Shown: piece after piece, positions 19,997 through 30,875 of the stretch
How positions within the stretch are numbered: position 1 is the first letter of the stretch
How the letters are laid out: every line of letters starts with the position of its first letter
NCBI GenBank assembly: GCA_036925085.1
Contig: JAUPFP010000006.1
Location: 7,207,984-7,271,983 of the forward strand
DNA from: Brachycybe producta
Taxonomy: Eukaryota > Arthropoda > Diplopoda > Playtdesmida > Andrognathidae
DNA length: 64,000 nt
Reading direction: 5' to 3'
The notes under the pieces: model-generated
The model's database searches: none
What the model was told of the DNA's origin: nothing
Seen by the model: the letters and a program-made list of their open reading frames with translations, nothing else
Made by a program: the position numbers and the translations under genes

Positions 19997-22414
19997 TTAT
20001 ATATCTGCTACTATGGCTTTACAGAATTTTTGGAAAGCTTTAATTAATCTCGGATCTATAAGGTTTTGCCTTTCACATGGCCAAGAAAAACCTTCTCTAG
20101 TAACTGCAGCCTGGAGACCTAAGCGGGGTTCTGCCCTTTTACGATCTGGGCATCTCCACAGAATGTGCTCTACGGTGTCTTCTTCGTTCCTGCATATACA
20201 TAGGCCAGGAGTCCCATCTTTTAGGAGGTTGAATCTTTTTAAGTAGATCCCAAATGCCCCGTGTCCAGTTAAAATCTGTGTAACACAGCCAGAGAAAAGA
20301 TATCCTTCCATACTAGGAACGGGGAGCCATTTAAATGTTTCTCTCCCCTTTGTGGTTTGACTCCAGTCCTCTTTCCATCTTGCCAATAGTACCTTATTAG
20401 CCTCTTGCTTGAACCAAGAGATTGGCCAACTATGGGCAAGACAGGTTAGGTTCATGGTCCCCTCTTTTGCAAGTTTATCAGCGATCTCGTTGCCTGGCAC
20501 CCCGGAATGGGCTCTTACCCATATTAAACTGATGTAGAACCCTTCCTCTACTAGATTATCTAATTTATAATGTGCTTTACATGCAATTTTGTTATCTCTA
20601 CTACTGCTTTTAGCAACACTAGTCAAGGCTGAGTGAGAGTGAGTACAGATTAGGGCTCTACCTTCTGAACCTCTCACAGTTGGTAGTAATGTTATTGCCA
20701 TATAGATAGCATAGACCTCTGCCTGAAATATAGAGCACTGGTTGGGGAGACGTCCTTTCCACTCTTTAACATTAAGACCGTTCTTCATTATAACTACTGA
20801 AGATCCCACCCTCCCATCCTTCTTAGAACCATCGGTATAACATTGTAAACTTACTTCGCAAAGAGGTGCTTCCTCCCAGACCCCTACCGGATAAATTTTC
20901 CGCTTTGCGGGATGTAGTTTCGACTGGGCCTTATGGTGACTCCCATCTTCCTGAAAGTATTGATTGAGTCTTTTCCCTAGGTTATATTTGTTGCTTGCCA
21001 GTAGCCATAGTGGAGCACACTTTGCTAGGATTTGGATTGCCTTGTTGGGTGCAGTACTATATGTTTTAGTGATGGCACGCATAAATGGTCTTTGTAGAGC
21101 GTCCAATCTAGAACTAATCCGCGAATCGCTGCCTCTACTACCCCATATTTCGGCCCCGTATAAGATCATTGGTTCCACCACGCTAAGATAGATTTTCCTT
21201 AGCATATGTGGAGCAGTACCCCACTGGCTTCCACAAATATAAAATAGCTTGGTCGCCATAGTTAAACCCTTACGCTGGAGGTATTTAACGTGGTCAATCC
21301 ACTGGAATTTAGCATCCCAGAGTAACCCCAAATACTTAATGTTGGATTGTAATGGTATGACCTGCCCATACATTACAATCTTGGGACCCCTTTTAATATT
21401 AGTGGCAGGGTAAAATAGTGCTGAAGTCTTGCTAATTGAAAATTGCAGGTTGCACTTCTCTGCCCATGCTTCACATGTCAATAAAAGTCGACTCGCTTTA
21501 TTTTCAATCTCTTTTGCTGACCTGCCAGTGATAAAAATCACAGCATCGTCAGCAAAAGCTTGGAGATCGTCTCCCTCCTGTAAAGCTTCCCTAGTTGTTA
21601 TGAACCAATCCTCCATCATTGTCAGCCATAATACTGGTCCTAAACAGGATCCCTGGGGGCACCCCATGTTAACACTCTTCTTTACTGGCCCTGATTGTAC
21701 TGTCCGGTCGACGAAAAAAGATTTAATAATCTTATATAGGTTATCTGGACAACCCATCCTTTGGAGTTGATATAATATCATGGGGTGCCATGCACAGTTG
21801 AAAGCGTTTTTAATATCAAGGGATACAACCAATGTATGTCTTTTCATAGATTTTTGTACAGCTACTATCTGCTGGAATCTTTCGCAAGCCATGGTTGTAC
21901 TCCTGCCTTCCCTAAAACCAAACTGTTCATCAGACAGATGATTATTTTGTTCTAAGAAGTGCATTAATCGCTTTGCGCAAAGCTTATCTAGGACTTTACC
22001 TATACAAGGAAGTAAACAAATAGGGCGTAGCCTGTCTGATCCTTGTTTGGGGACCCAGACAACTATGCCCTCCTTCCATACTTTTGGAAATACCCCACTC
22101 AGGTAGCACCTGTTGAGAACTTGAAGTAGGTACCCATCATTACACTCGTTGATATATTTTATAGTTGCTGGAGGTATACTATCCCCGCCTGCAGCCTTAT
22201 CTGTGTTAATAGTCGCTATAGAGTTAGCCAGTTCCTCCATTGAGAAAGGAAGATCTTGTTCTGGAAGCAATGTATTTTCCTGGGAAATTAGCCTCAAAGT
22301 CCACCTCCTCCAGTGACGACGCCATTGAGAGTGAAACAGCGGGGACCGCCGAACCCCTCTCACCAGCTCTGACATACCAACCACAAGCAGCTGGCGCCGC
22401 CAGCGCACCAGCAA
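19997..22414 (-). CDS. LINE polyprotein fragment: reverse transcriptase, RNase H, Cys-His knuckle
   Basis: RT begins near residue 50 (TDKAAGGDSIPPATIK), has SDEQFGFREGRST, SLDIKNAFNCAWH and PQGSCLGPVLW, and the active site AFADDAVIF. RNase H follows at about residue 535 with CYTDGSKKDG (first Asp) and FQAEVYA (Glu), but the third acidic motif reads CTHSHSALTS where SDS is expected, so one catalytic Asp is replaced. The WVRAHSGVPGNEIADKLAKE block is normal. It ends with an ICRNEEDTVEHILWRC knuckle. The reading frame is fully open, so insertion is probably fairly recent. The N-terminus used is arbitrary because the 5' end is missing. Not a host gene. Confidence 0.85.
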   Translation of the reverse strand: MLVRWRRQLLVVGMSELVRGVRRSPLFHSQWRRHWRRWTLRLISQENTLLPEQDLPFSMEELANSIATINTDKAAGGDSIPPATIKYINECNDGYLLQVLNRCYLSGVFPKVWKEGIVVWVPKQGSDRLRPICLLPCIGKVLDKLCAKRLMHFLEQNNHLSDEQFGFREGRSTTMACERFQQIVAVQKSMKRHTLVVSLDIKNAFNCAWHPMILYQLQRMGCPDNLYKIIKSFFVDRTVQSGPVKKSVNMGCPQGSCLGPVLWLTMMEDWFITTREALQEGDDLQAFADDAVIFITGRSAKEIENKASRLLLTCEAWAEKCNLQFSISKTSALFYPATNIKRGPKIVMYGQVIPLQSNIKYLGLLWDAKFQWIDHVKYLQRKGLTMATKLFYICGSQWGTAPHMLRKIYLSVVEPMILYGAEIWGSRGSDSRISSRLDALQRPFMRAITKTYSTAPNKAIQILAKCAPLWLLASNKYNLGKRLNQYFQEDGSHHKAQSKLHPAKRKIYPVGVWEEAPLCEVSLQCYTDGSKKDGRVGSSVVIMKNGLNVKEWKGRLPNQCSIFQAEVYAIYMAITLLPTVRGSEGRALICTHSHSALTSVAKSSSRDNKIACKAHYKLDNLVEEGFYISLIWVRAHSGVPGNEIADKLAKEGTMNLTCLAHSWPISWFKQEANKVLLARWKEDWSQTTKGRETFKWLPVPSMEGYLFSGCVTQILTGHGAFGIYLKRFNLLKDGTPGLCICRNEEDTVEHILWRCPDRKRAEPRLGLQAAVTREGFSWPCERQNLIDPRLIKAFQKFCKAIVADI

Positions 22415-22725
22415 CTAGGAGAGTTGCCAGCCACGTCAGAAGCGCCTTAAAACTAATTTCAAGCATCCAGCAAATGTTGGACGTGAAGGAAGGCCGGATG
22501 CTCCCAGCAGCATCGTTCCCTACGACGTCACGTCGAAACATTATTGGGAGGAGTGGGAGGATCGCATTGATATCAACACCATGGCATGGGGGTCAACCAG
22601 GCCATCTGCGATAGCATCGCACCTGGACAACCCCTCCCGGGTGGAGCCGCCGCAAGAGGGAAACGCGGGAGAGGTGGGTCGATACCTACCCCTCTCGAGG
22701 ATCTTCAGCTGGAGCTACAGTGAGG
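22290..22725 (+). other. GC-rich coding-like block on the opposite strand to the LINE
   Basis: On the plus strand, 22240-22614 and then a shifted frame 22581-22796 are open. Together they give an Ala/Ser-rich stretch, then HYWEEWEDRIDINTMAWGS and a proline-rich end. GC content is far above the neighbourhood. It abuts the 5' side of the minus-strand LINE and stops at about 22725, where duplicated DNA shared with 36415 resumes, so it belongs to the same insertion. An inverted 5' part of the LINE (twin priming) carrying ORF1 is a plausible reading. No family recognised. Confidence 0.4.
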
Positions 22726-23154
22726 CCTGTTGTATGCAATGTATTAGCCGTGTGAAGATAACGAGAGTATCATCTAGAAAAATTAGTATGATTTAACCCA
22801 TATTGATTTTTGTATATGTCCAATAAGTGAAACTTAAAATGTCCCTATAGGACAAATGTCCCCTTTGAGTCTGCGGTAAATAATTTTCGGACAAGTGTCT
22901 ATATGGCAAATGTCTCTAGGGCAAAGAGCATTAGGACAACTGTCTGTAGGGTAAGTGACTAGCGCAAACGTCACACACTCTATGGGCTCATGTTGCAAGT
23001 GGCAGCTTCATGGGTAAAAACGTTTTGGTTTCCAATATGCAACCGTGCAAAAAGGAAAAAAAAACGAGTCAGCACGCGTATAGATTAGCGTCAATTTATA
23101 ACCATAGATCATAAATTTATTAATTACAAATGTTTGCGCAATTCTGTTTTACAG
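22726..23154 (+). repeat. Duplicated upstream segment (empty site for the TTAGG foldback)
   Basis: 22726-22930 aligns closely with 36420-36536 plus 37077-37150. Gene 3 has a 540-bp insertion at the point where gene 2 reads CTTAAAATGTCC. Both copies lie 0.3-0.9 kb before the ATG exon. Confidence 0.75.
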
Positions 23155-23161
23155 TCACAAC

Positions 23162-24853
23162 ATGTCTAGAATGGGAATTCTTCTATCTGCTTTAAGTCTA
23201 TTCTTCATTGCATTGCAGTTGCTTCTAGAAGTTCACGTGGTGAAAAGTAAGTGACGATAAAGTAGCTTTCTCTAAAGCTTAAAATATACAGTAGGCTACA
23301 TCCCAGAACCATAGTCCAAACTTATTTGCAGTGGGCTTGTTGAGGCTTCAAGTGGGGTAACAAGAAGGGATAGGGTCAGAAATGCCTTTATCAGAGGGAG
23401 AGAGTAGAGGTAGAGAAGGTGCAGGAAAATAGGCTACGGTGCTTCTGGCATGCAATTAGCAGTGGGGAGGATGAGCTGCTGAAACAGGTGACGAGTTTGA
23501 ACCTGCGGATTAAAATGGGTAGATGAAGGCCCAAACAAGCCTGAAAACATGGTGGTAAAAGGGTATATGGGGGCCTGTGGGGTCTCTCGGAGTTTGGCAC
23601 AAAATCGAAAAGACTGGAGAGCTACTGTAAAATCTGTAAGGCCGGCCCAGCGCATTGAATGGAAAAGGCGCAGGAAACTATGATGACAATGATGATGATG
23701 ATGATATGATGATTAGATAAGCAAGTGTGTTCGTTTTAACATACTCCACCCCAAATAAATTCAAAAATGGCTATAGTTAGAAGAATTGTGCTTTTGCTCC
23801 TACAATTGCCCTAATACCTGAAGGCGAACCCATTAATAAGCTGTAGGTAGAGATTAGAACAAACATATAAAGAGCGTCTCAAACAAATGTAAACACACTT
23901 TGGTTGATAATTACTGCCATGTTCATTTTCTTTAGTAGTTTTATAACAATGAGTAAATGTTAAAATAAAGATGAGATATAACAGCTCGTATAACTACATT
24001 GCTTGTTTTATGTTTACACGAGGCAGTATAATGTCATCCATTCTTGTCAAGGCATTGCTTATATCGGTGAGAAACTGATCTTCAAACATCAATTAATGTA
24101 TCTTGTATTTTTGCCACAAATCTTTTCAATTTCTTGCCATAATTGTATAAACAGGATGAAATAAAAAACACCTGTCATACAATTGCGCGAGTTGCATAAA
24201 CTGACGTTTGCAAGTCAGTTTCTTACCAATGTCAGCAATGTGTTATTTGTATGTGTTATTTTGAACACTTGAAATAATGCCTCATTCAAACAATAAAACA
24301 TGAAAAACAACCAACCTGTTAGTGAATCTGCAAAATTCAACACCTAAAATGTATTGGATTTTGCAGATTCACTAGCAGATGATTTTGTAGATCGACAGTA
24401 ACATATACATTTTTGGGAAACTTCATATGTAAGCAATAATTACAATTTTCATTGCAGCTGCGCAGATTGTCAACAGTGAAACTTATAAAAAAACTAGATG
24501 AGCAATCACAGCAATGCAAACTCCTGTGCGAAAAACACGCTTCAGAAGGATCAGTTTTGGATGGTTTCAATGGAAAATGTGAATGTTACAACGACGACGG
24601 CACAAGAAAAATCTTCAGTCTGACAAATTCAAAAGATATTGAGGAAGTTCCTGAACTGCGCACCCATGGACATAATATAATGGAATTAGAAGCAGAATGT
24701 GCAAGCATTTGCAAAAAAAAGCATCCAGGTGAAAAAAGGCAAGCGTTTTATAATCAGGACACATTTACCTGTTCCTGTTTCATTGGAAATGAGTATTTTG
24801 ATCTCTATGACAAACATGGCAATTGGGTTACCTATCATCATCGTCTGCACTAA
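23162..24853 (+). pseudogene. Small secreted cysteine-rich protein, gene 2 (frameshifted)
   Basis: Exons are 23162-23246 (signal peptide, core ILLSALSLFFIALQLLL) and 24458-24853, with GTAAGT and TTGCAG splice sites as in gene 1. Spliced in phase 1, the frame meets a stop after 14 codons because an A run at 24487-24493 is one base longer than in the other copies. Downstream the frame is fully open, with eight cysteines at spacing identical to gene 1 (QCKLLC, KCECY, ECASIC, TCSCF) and a normal stop. The break could be a sequencing slip in the homopolymer, a young pseudogene, or be bypassed: the internal acceptor CAACAG before TGAAAC would restore frame. The intron carries the same RTE relic as gene 1. 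Confidence 0.65.
23330..23715 (+). mobile_element. RTE-type LINE 3' relic inside the intron of gene 2
   Basis: Co-linear with 12838-13320 but more decayed, ending in a GATGATGAT microsatellite. Its shared position shows insertion before genes 1 and 2 separated. Gene 3 has none at this place. Confidence 0.6.
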
Positions 24854-24973
24854 TCTGGACACCTACTAAAGTCAACCACAAAAGTAATTGTAGCTTGTTT
24901 TTTTCCTCCTATACTAAAATAGCCCAAACTTATCACAGCATTCAATTATACAAATAGGAAAGGAAAGAATTCA

Positions 24974-25257
24974 GTGAAAGAATTCGTTTGTAGACAAGAT
25001 ATCAATTTGCCACCCCAACTATATACTAGCATATTACTGTCTGTGTATAATGCTGTACAAACAAAAGCAAAAACGTTTAAGCACGTCGGAATTTATTTAA
25101 ATTTAAATGAACTGGTTTTCTCTCATGGTCAACTTTATGTTGCGCTCTCCCGATCCAAAAACCCAAACAATATTAAGGTGCTTATAGTTAAATAATTTTA
25201 GTAGCAAAATTAAAGTAGAATTTTGCTCCCGTCATTTATGACGGGTTACCCCACTAG
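24974..25257 (+). mobile_element. Helitron 3' end with readable helicase C-terminus
   Basis: The frame 24974-25195 encodes 73 residues ending in KHVGIYLNLNELVFSHGQLY followed by VALSRSKNPNNIKVLIVK. SHGQLYVALSR is motif VI of Pif1-family helicases and is the usual end of Helitron RepHel proteins. The element ends with the hairpin CCCGTCAT-TT-ATGACGGG (25228-25245), TTACCCCA and CTAG (25254-25257), then T. It is truncated on the 5' side and has landed just after gene 2. Confidence 0.85.
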
Positions 25258-25319
25258 TACTATAATACTTTGTGACAACTATGAATTTTCAATTTTTTGA
25301 CAGTGCAAGTGTGTCTACA

Positions 25320-26204
25320 TATTTAAAATACTTTTAGCAGCTTTTTCTTTTCTTCATTCTCTTCAGGCAAAAGACTGTGTATGGTAGCTAAGAAGGACAC
25401 TATAGCTCTAATTTGGTAGTTGCAACTTTTAACTTTTTTATTCACTACACACTGATATGGTTTCAAAATCTTTATAGTCATAGCTCTTAGCTTGTGCATT
25501 GGGTGCGCTCAGGCATGCTAGAGTCTAAAAATCAATGTGGTTTTGCATCTTATTATTAAACACATTTATTTAACTTTTATCTTGGTTTATTCCTACTTTT
25601 AAAATATTTGCACCATTTGTTATCTACAGAGCTGTAACTATGGTGAGGAGAAATCGGCACCCGGTTTGAGCGCTAAGCGTAGGGGGCACAAAATAACCAG
25701 AGTGATACGTCTAATGCTAGGGATCGCCAGTTTTATTTTTGCCTCGGCACAAAATTGGCTAGTTACGTATGGCTTTAGTTTTCTACGTTTCGCACATGGT
25801 CTACTTTCATTGTAGGCCTACATTTTCCATGCATCCTCCGATGTACCGATCTCGGGACCAGAAAATGTACCAAAGAATTTTTTTAGTCTTGTAATGTAAA
25901 TCCTGGAAGGCTCAATAATGTAGGTTTCTGCTTGAGAAACCAGAGGTCCCAGGTTCGAGAATTCTGGCGAGGTCATGGTTGATTGTGTTTTGATACATTT
26001 GTACTGATTTGACTTGTAAAACAAATCGACTTTATAATGAAATGATTTCTGTTAAATTTGACTGGTATTGATTTGTCTATATGTCCGCTAATAATATGAT
26101 ATATTTTGTGTTTCTTTTATTATTTGGGATTGGTAAATAAAAAGTTTTGTCCTGCATCATGGTTTAAGCTTAAATTTATTTTAAACGCTTTTGAATACGG
26201 AGGT
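25320..26204 (+). repeat. 3' flank of gene 2, duplicated unit
   Basis: Aligns with 14640-15440 and 39120-39965, including a tRNA-like box at about 25895-25975. No conserved frame. Confidence 0.6.
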
Positions 26205-26206
26205 TA

Positions 26207-28282
26207 AGCCTCGTCTTCACAGCGATAGTTCTTTCATGAGAGTAGCTGTCATGAAAGTTGCGATAGTTCACTCTCACAATAGCAACTGTCTACATGTCTT
26301 GAAGTAAACGTGATAGTTCTGTCATGACAGTGTGACGTCTACTTCATAGATATCATTGAGTCAACAACAGTGTTGCCTCTCTCTCTCTCCCTCCAGAAGT
26401 CAAATTTCCCTACAAAGTGGATATTTTCCTACAAGCGCAGGTCACTCAACAACTATTACTATCGTGACAGTACTATCAACTGTTGGTTGTTTTCTGGCTG
26501 TATAGCTTTATTGTTGAAAATAACCAACTGAAGTTAATTTTGACTTAAGGTTCGGGGTCAACGAAGGCCCATAAAAAATAAATAAATAAAATTGACTCAA
26601 ATTTTATTTAAGTTAAAGAATATTTTATTTTAATTCATATAAAAATATAAATGGGGATTAACATGACCTTTACCAAAATATTATAAAAGGATTATTATAG
26701 GAATTTTTTTCATAGGGTTAATCGATTAAATAAAAATATGATATAATAAGATTAACTAAAAAATTGGGTTTAAGAAATTACATATGTTTATAATGATATT
26801 TGAAAAAATGTGTAGAAAATGACAAATAAGGCTATGGGTAATATGATAATTAAAATGAAATAAAAGTATAAAAAGCTAAATAATGTCAATAAAAAATAAA
26901 AATAATAGTAAAAGAAAATACATATAACACTTACATATAAAATGTAACGCACATATAGAAATCCATGATGATGTAGAATCCTCCACACTAGCCAAACTGA
27001 TTTTCCTTTATAGTTCCTCACTGGGAACCTTTCGAGCTACAGTACTCCTAACTTGGAAACCAATAAGTCCTACAGTACTCCAAAGTATGGAAACCAATAG
27101 TCACTACAGTACTCCAAATAAATGGAAACCAATAGTTTCTATAGTACTCCAAATGGAAACTTTTAGGCCTAACAGTACTCCAAAGGAAAGGAAACCTTCA
27201 GCCCCACAGTACCCCAATGATATATTGCAAAAATTCAGTTTAGCTATCCTTTCTCAAGGTAGTTAAGCAATATTTTGATTAAACACAGTCTGAACCACAG
27301 TACTCCAGTGATTTGGAAACCAGTGCTCAGATATATGTCTCCTTCAAATACTTTTACCTAGTAGAAAATTCACTGCTGAGAAGTCTCCAGTGTAGATGGC
27401 TGAAAAGCCAAAGTCCTAATAATTTTCTGAGCCAACTTTTGGCCATTTTATAGAAAATGGCCTCCATAGGCTTGCACTGGAGGCTTCCCATTGGTTAATG
27501 ATTAATTTACATAATTTGTAGACACATACATATTAATATACATAAAGAACCATGCACGATCTATGTTGGGGCATAGATTCTACATGTTTCTTCATCATAC
27601 ACATACAAAAAATTATTTTTTATTTTTACTTCCTGTCTGGGTTTTTTGTGTGAACTGGGCTGTTTTGGTCTTGTTTGTTTGGGTTGCTAGGTGGCCTAGG
27701 GCTGTGAGGGGGGAATTTTGTTTGTTTCCTCATTATTCAGACAGTTCTCTTGTCTGGGTATTTTCAAGAGAAGAGGAAGGGGGATAAAAGTAAACAGGGG
27801 TTATATAATGAAGGTAAGTTAAGGAGCACAATGAATTTTAAGAAGAAGGAGGGGTAATAAATGGGATTTTTAAGTTTAAATAGGGGGAGAATTTTGTTTC
27901 TTTAAAAGTTTTTTTGGGAGGGGAGCATTTTTGCTTTTAAAAATTTATGTTTAGCCTACAGTATGTTTTGGATAGGCCTATTTCTTTCAAGTGGCGGTTT
28001 TTTTCTTTTGTGTTTGTTTGGGTAAAAACAAAAAAGGGGGGGAAAGATGAGGAACTGGTTTATATATTCTATGTCTACACAAAAATAAAAAATAAAAAGT
28101 TTGAGATTTTGTTACTTGAATTCTACAGGTAGTACAACTATGTAGTCAAACGAGATAGTGTGATACTGCTATTGCGACAGTGTGATAGTGACTATTATGT
28201 GGTTTTTACGATGATAGTTCTCGCGATAGTTGCTCTCATGACAGCAACTATGGTGAAAACTATCATCGTGAAAACGAGGCTA
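26207..28282. mobile_element. 2-kb TIR element (AGCCTCGTTTTCAC ends) with internal minisatellite
   Basis: The left end reads AGCCTCGTCTTCACAGCGAT and the right end is the inverse of TAGCCTCGTTTTCACGATGA, with TA on both sides (26205-26206 and 28283-28284). Subterminal GATAGTT/AACTATC motifs repeat in both directions. The orthologous place in unit 1 (around 15440) has no insertion, confirming the limits. No transposase: the interior is AT-rich, with a minisatellite at 27020-27330 and only short frames. Related ends occur at 62141-62507. Confidence 0.7.
27020..27330. repeat. Minisatellite, TACAGTACTCC/GGAAACC units
   Basis: About seven to eight imperfect units of 40-50 bp containing TACAGTACTCCAAA and GGAAACCAATAG, lying inside the 26.2-28.3 kb element. 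Confidence 0.7.
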
Positions 28283-28289
28283 TAGACTT

Positions 28290-28919
28290 ATAAAAATACA
28301 AAATAAGTAACTCAGAAATCATTCTTGGGCTACCTACTTTTATCTTTGAAACACACTAAAAAAAGATAATCGCTTTGTCCTTCCTAGAGCTCAATAAAAA
28401 AACCTCTGAAAACACAAGTCGTGTTTTTTTTTTCCTGCACTTCCGGTCGGACCACTTGGTTGAACAAGTGACTATTTTAGGCCTGCAGAAAAAGCCAGTA
28501 TGTCTAGGTTTAGGGTTGAACTAATTTTAACACATCGCCATCCTATAGACAAGCAACATGGCAGACATGAAGACCTTCATCTCCACAAGCACCTATTATA
28601 CATACCGTCGTCGCCATATTAAACAAGGGAGTCAAGGAATCTTATAGACTTTTTGTTGCTTTAGAAGCGTAGACCAAAAACATAAAACTTCGTTACCATA
28701 GAAGTCAATATGAATCGATTGTATTTTTCTTGCTTTTTTCTCATTAAATACGTTTCTACTTTGACCTGTGCTTTTGTAATAGACCTTCTGCCCATCCTCT
28801 AGTGGCAGTAGTCTAAGAAATGTCCCGCTAAGAAATGAGCAGAAGAAAAACTCTTGTCTCACAAATTACTTGCCCAATTTTCGTCAATTTTTGAAAAAAA
28901 TAAAGACAAAAGTACGTAA
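28290..28919. repeat. Continuation of duplicated unit 2
   Basis: Aligns with 40860-41464 (and, for its left part, 15450-15600), for example around the CCTCTGAAAA and CACCTCCACAAGCACCTATT blocks. No gene recognised. Confidence 0.6.
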
Positions 28920-29424
28920 GTTTCACATCCATGCGGTAAGATCGCCGACTACGAGCGTCTGTGTGTAAAGGCAGCTATTGGTGCAGATGTAAATAATGTA
29001 TCTATCGTAAAAACGCATCTATCTTAAGCCACACTTGTTGCATTTCTGCGTATCGTATCACGGTTGCGTATCAGTGAGTACAGCTAGCGTAACATTGTCA
29101 CGTATAAAAATATGATAAACAAAAAGGCAGCAAACTCGATCGGTCATTTGGCGGTTTTTTTACGTCACATCGAGGAAATGATACGATAGGCGTTGATGTA
29201 AATAGGGACGGGCAGCGCTCTCGGCCACTCCGTTGCACAATATTTGTTACTTCGCGTTTGGGAACTTGACGTGTGATGAAACGGGGACGTCTGGAGTCTC
29301 GTATCGTGCATTTTGAAACAAAACGCATTGATGATACGAGGAGTAGTGTGGGCATTGTATCCGTACCAGTGAATGATACGGGTACGATACGCAACGTATA
29401 CACACACGTATCGTCATGTGAAAC
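28920..29424. mobile_element. TIR element rich in CGTATC/GATACG motifs
   Basis: Ends GTTTCACAT...ATGTGAAAC. The interior has many CGTATC or GATACG hexamers in both orientations. A 112-bp deletion derivative with the same ends and flanks is at 41466-41577, so the insertion predates the duplication of units 2 and 3. Confidence 0.6.
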
Positions 29425-29459
29425 TATGCTAATTGTTGTAACAAGCATTTTGGCTCACA

Positions 29460-29490
29460 ATATACATATATATATATATATATATATAGA
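29460..29490. repeat. (TA)n microsatellite
   Basis: A perfect TA-rich run flanked by CTCACAATAT...ATATTGTGAG, which makes an inverted repeat. Confidence 0.8.
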
Positions 29491-29529
29491 TATTGTGAGC
29501 TTTTGACATCAACCTCCTAATTGTACCGA

Positions 29530-30192
29530 CTTATAGATGGTGTTTTCTGCGACTCATTTCTTCTCTTGATTGCGCGGTGGCCGCACGAAGAAGATCCGAG
29601 TTACAGAAATAGCCTGATGGAGTTGGATTACGATCATCCTCGTGCATGGGGGTGAAATCGATGCAGAAGAATGGTGGCCATCCTTCTCTCAGTCGATGCA
29701 GATGTACATCTTCTTCTGTTGTTGTTACTGATAGAAGATATTGTAGCTTCTTCAGGATTGTATGTCTCCTGCCTTATGATGTCTCCGGCCTCTGTAGAGA
29801 AGTGATTAGTCACCGAACATAGAGACAACGCTGTTTTCCATTATAAACACTTTTTATTCATCCTAGTACGGAAACACTTAGTTTACAACAATGAATATTA
29901 GATATCAAAGGTGCGTCCTCATGCCCAACATGTGATACGGATAAATATCTACGTAGTACAAAAAAGAGCAAAGACAAGGACGAGGAACAAAGAGGTACAC
30001 GGTCCTTTTATACCTTGGACCTGTGTACACTTACGAGGTGTAACCAGGTCCAAGTGACCATGGTCCTAAGTGTATCACTCCGCCACTTTGATGTGCATCA
30101 GAAGTGTGAGTCAGAGAGGAGGGAGGGACAAGCGGGAGTTGTTTACCCCTAGGCTATGGTTTTGGGAGGAACGGGAGTTGCTGGGTGTTACA
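29530..30192 (-). mobile_element. LTR-type retroelement relic (TGTAACACCC family), minus strand
   Basis: Reverse-oriented counterpart of 935-1610. It starts at 30192 with TGTAACACCC, has TATAAAA at 30012-30006, a polyadenylation-like AATAAA around 29863, and internal sequence down to about 29530. No gag or pol seen. Confidence 0.55.
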
Positions 30193-30875
30193 ATATATAT
30201 ATATAAATATTCAATTCAACTCAGTACACCTGGAATCAGCTCGAAAGCCATGTGGCAGGGGGGATTGCTCCCATTCATAAACTACTGTCATTTAAACAAA
30301 ATAGGACATCATTGTTAAATTGAAATTGTCCTAACAAAGGGCTATCTACTGGAAGAAAATTCCATAGTCGAATAACATTGGGGAAAAAAGACCAGAAAAT
30401 ATGCATCCGTTCTAGCAGTTAATTCTTTGATGGCCTTTGAATGGCCTTGTCTACCCTTACGAGAATTACTAGTTAATAAGCCATTGAGCAGAGCAATGTT
30501 ATCATCAGTCAGCAACCATCCGAATAGGGCAAGGCTTTGCTCATTTCTTCCCATTGTAGTTCCTGGAGCATTGACGATACACTGTCGGTATACATATATC
30601 TTCCTTTCACAAATCTTGCAGCCCTACGCTGTACCATTTCTATTTCATGTTTTGAGTCACTTCTAAATGGATTCCAAATTGGTGAACAATATTCTAATTT
30701 AGGTCTAACTAGGCTAAAGTAACATACCTCTTTTACATTTTGTTACAATGTTTAAGGGTGTGTTGAACAAATCACAGTCTTTGATTAGCTTTGCCGACTG
30801 CTTTGGTTATATGTTCTTTCCAAAGCATGTCTTTTGATAAGGTTAAGCCTAAATATTTGAATTTATCAACATGGG

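Larger units (their letters stand above)
19720..22414 (-). mobile_element. R1-like LINE, 5' truncated, with reverse transcriptase and RNase H
   Basis: One 805-codon minus-strand frame (22414-19997) covers reverse transcriptase and RNase H, followed on the 3' side by two related hairpins (19725-19766 and 19870-19909). The endonuclease is missing, so the copy is truncated or rearranged at the 5' side. The clade is the RNase-H-bearing R1/LOA/I group, judged from the domain order RT, RNase H and a final Cys/His knuckle. Confidence 0.8.
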
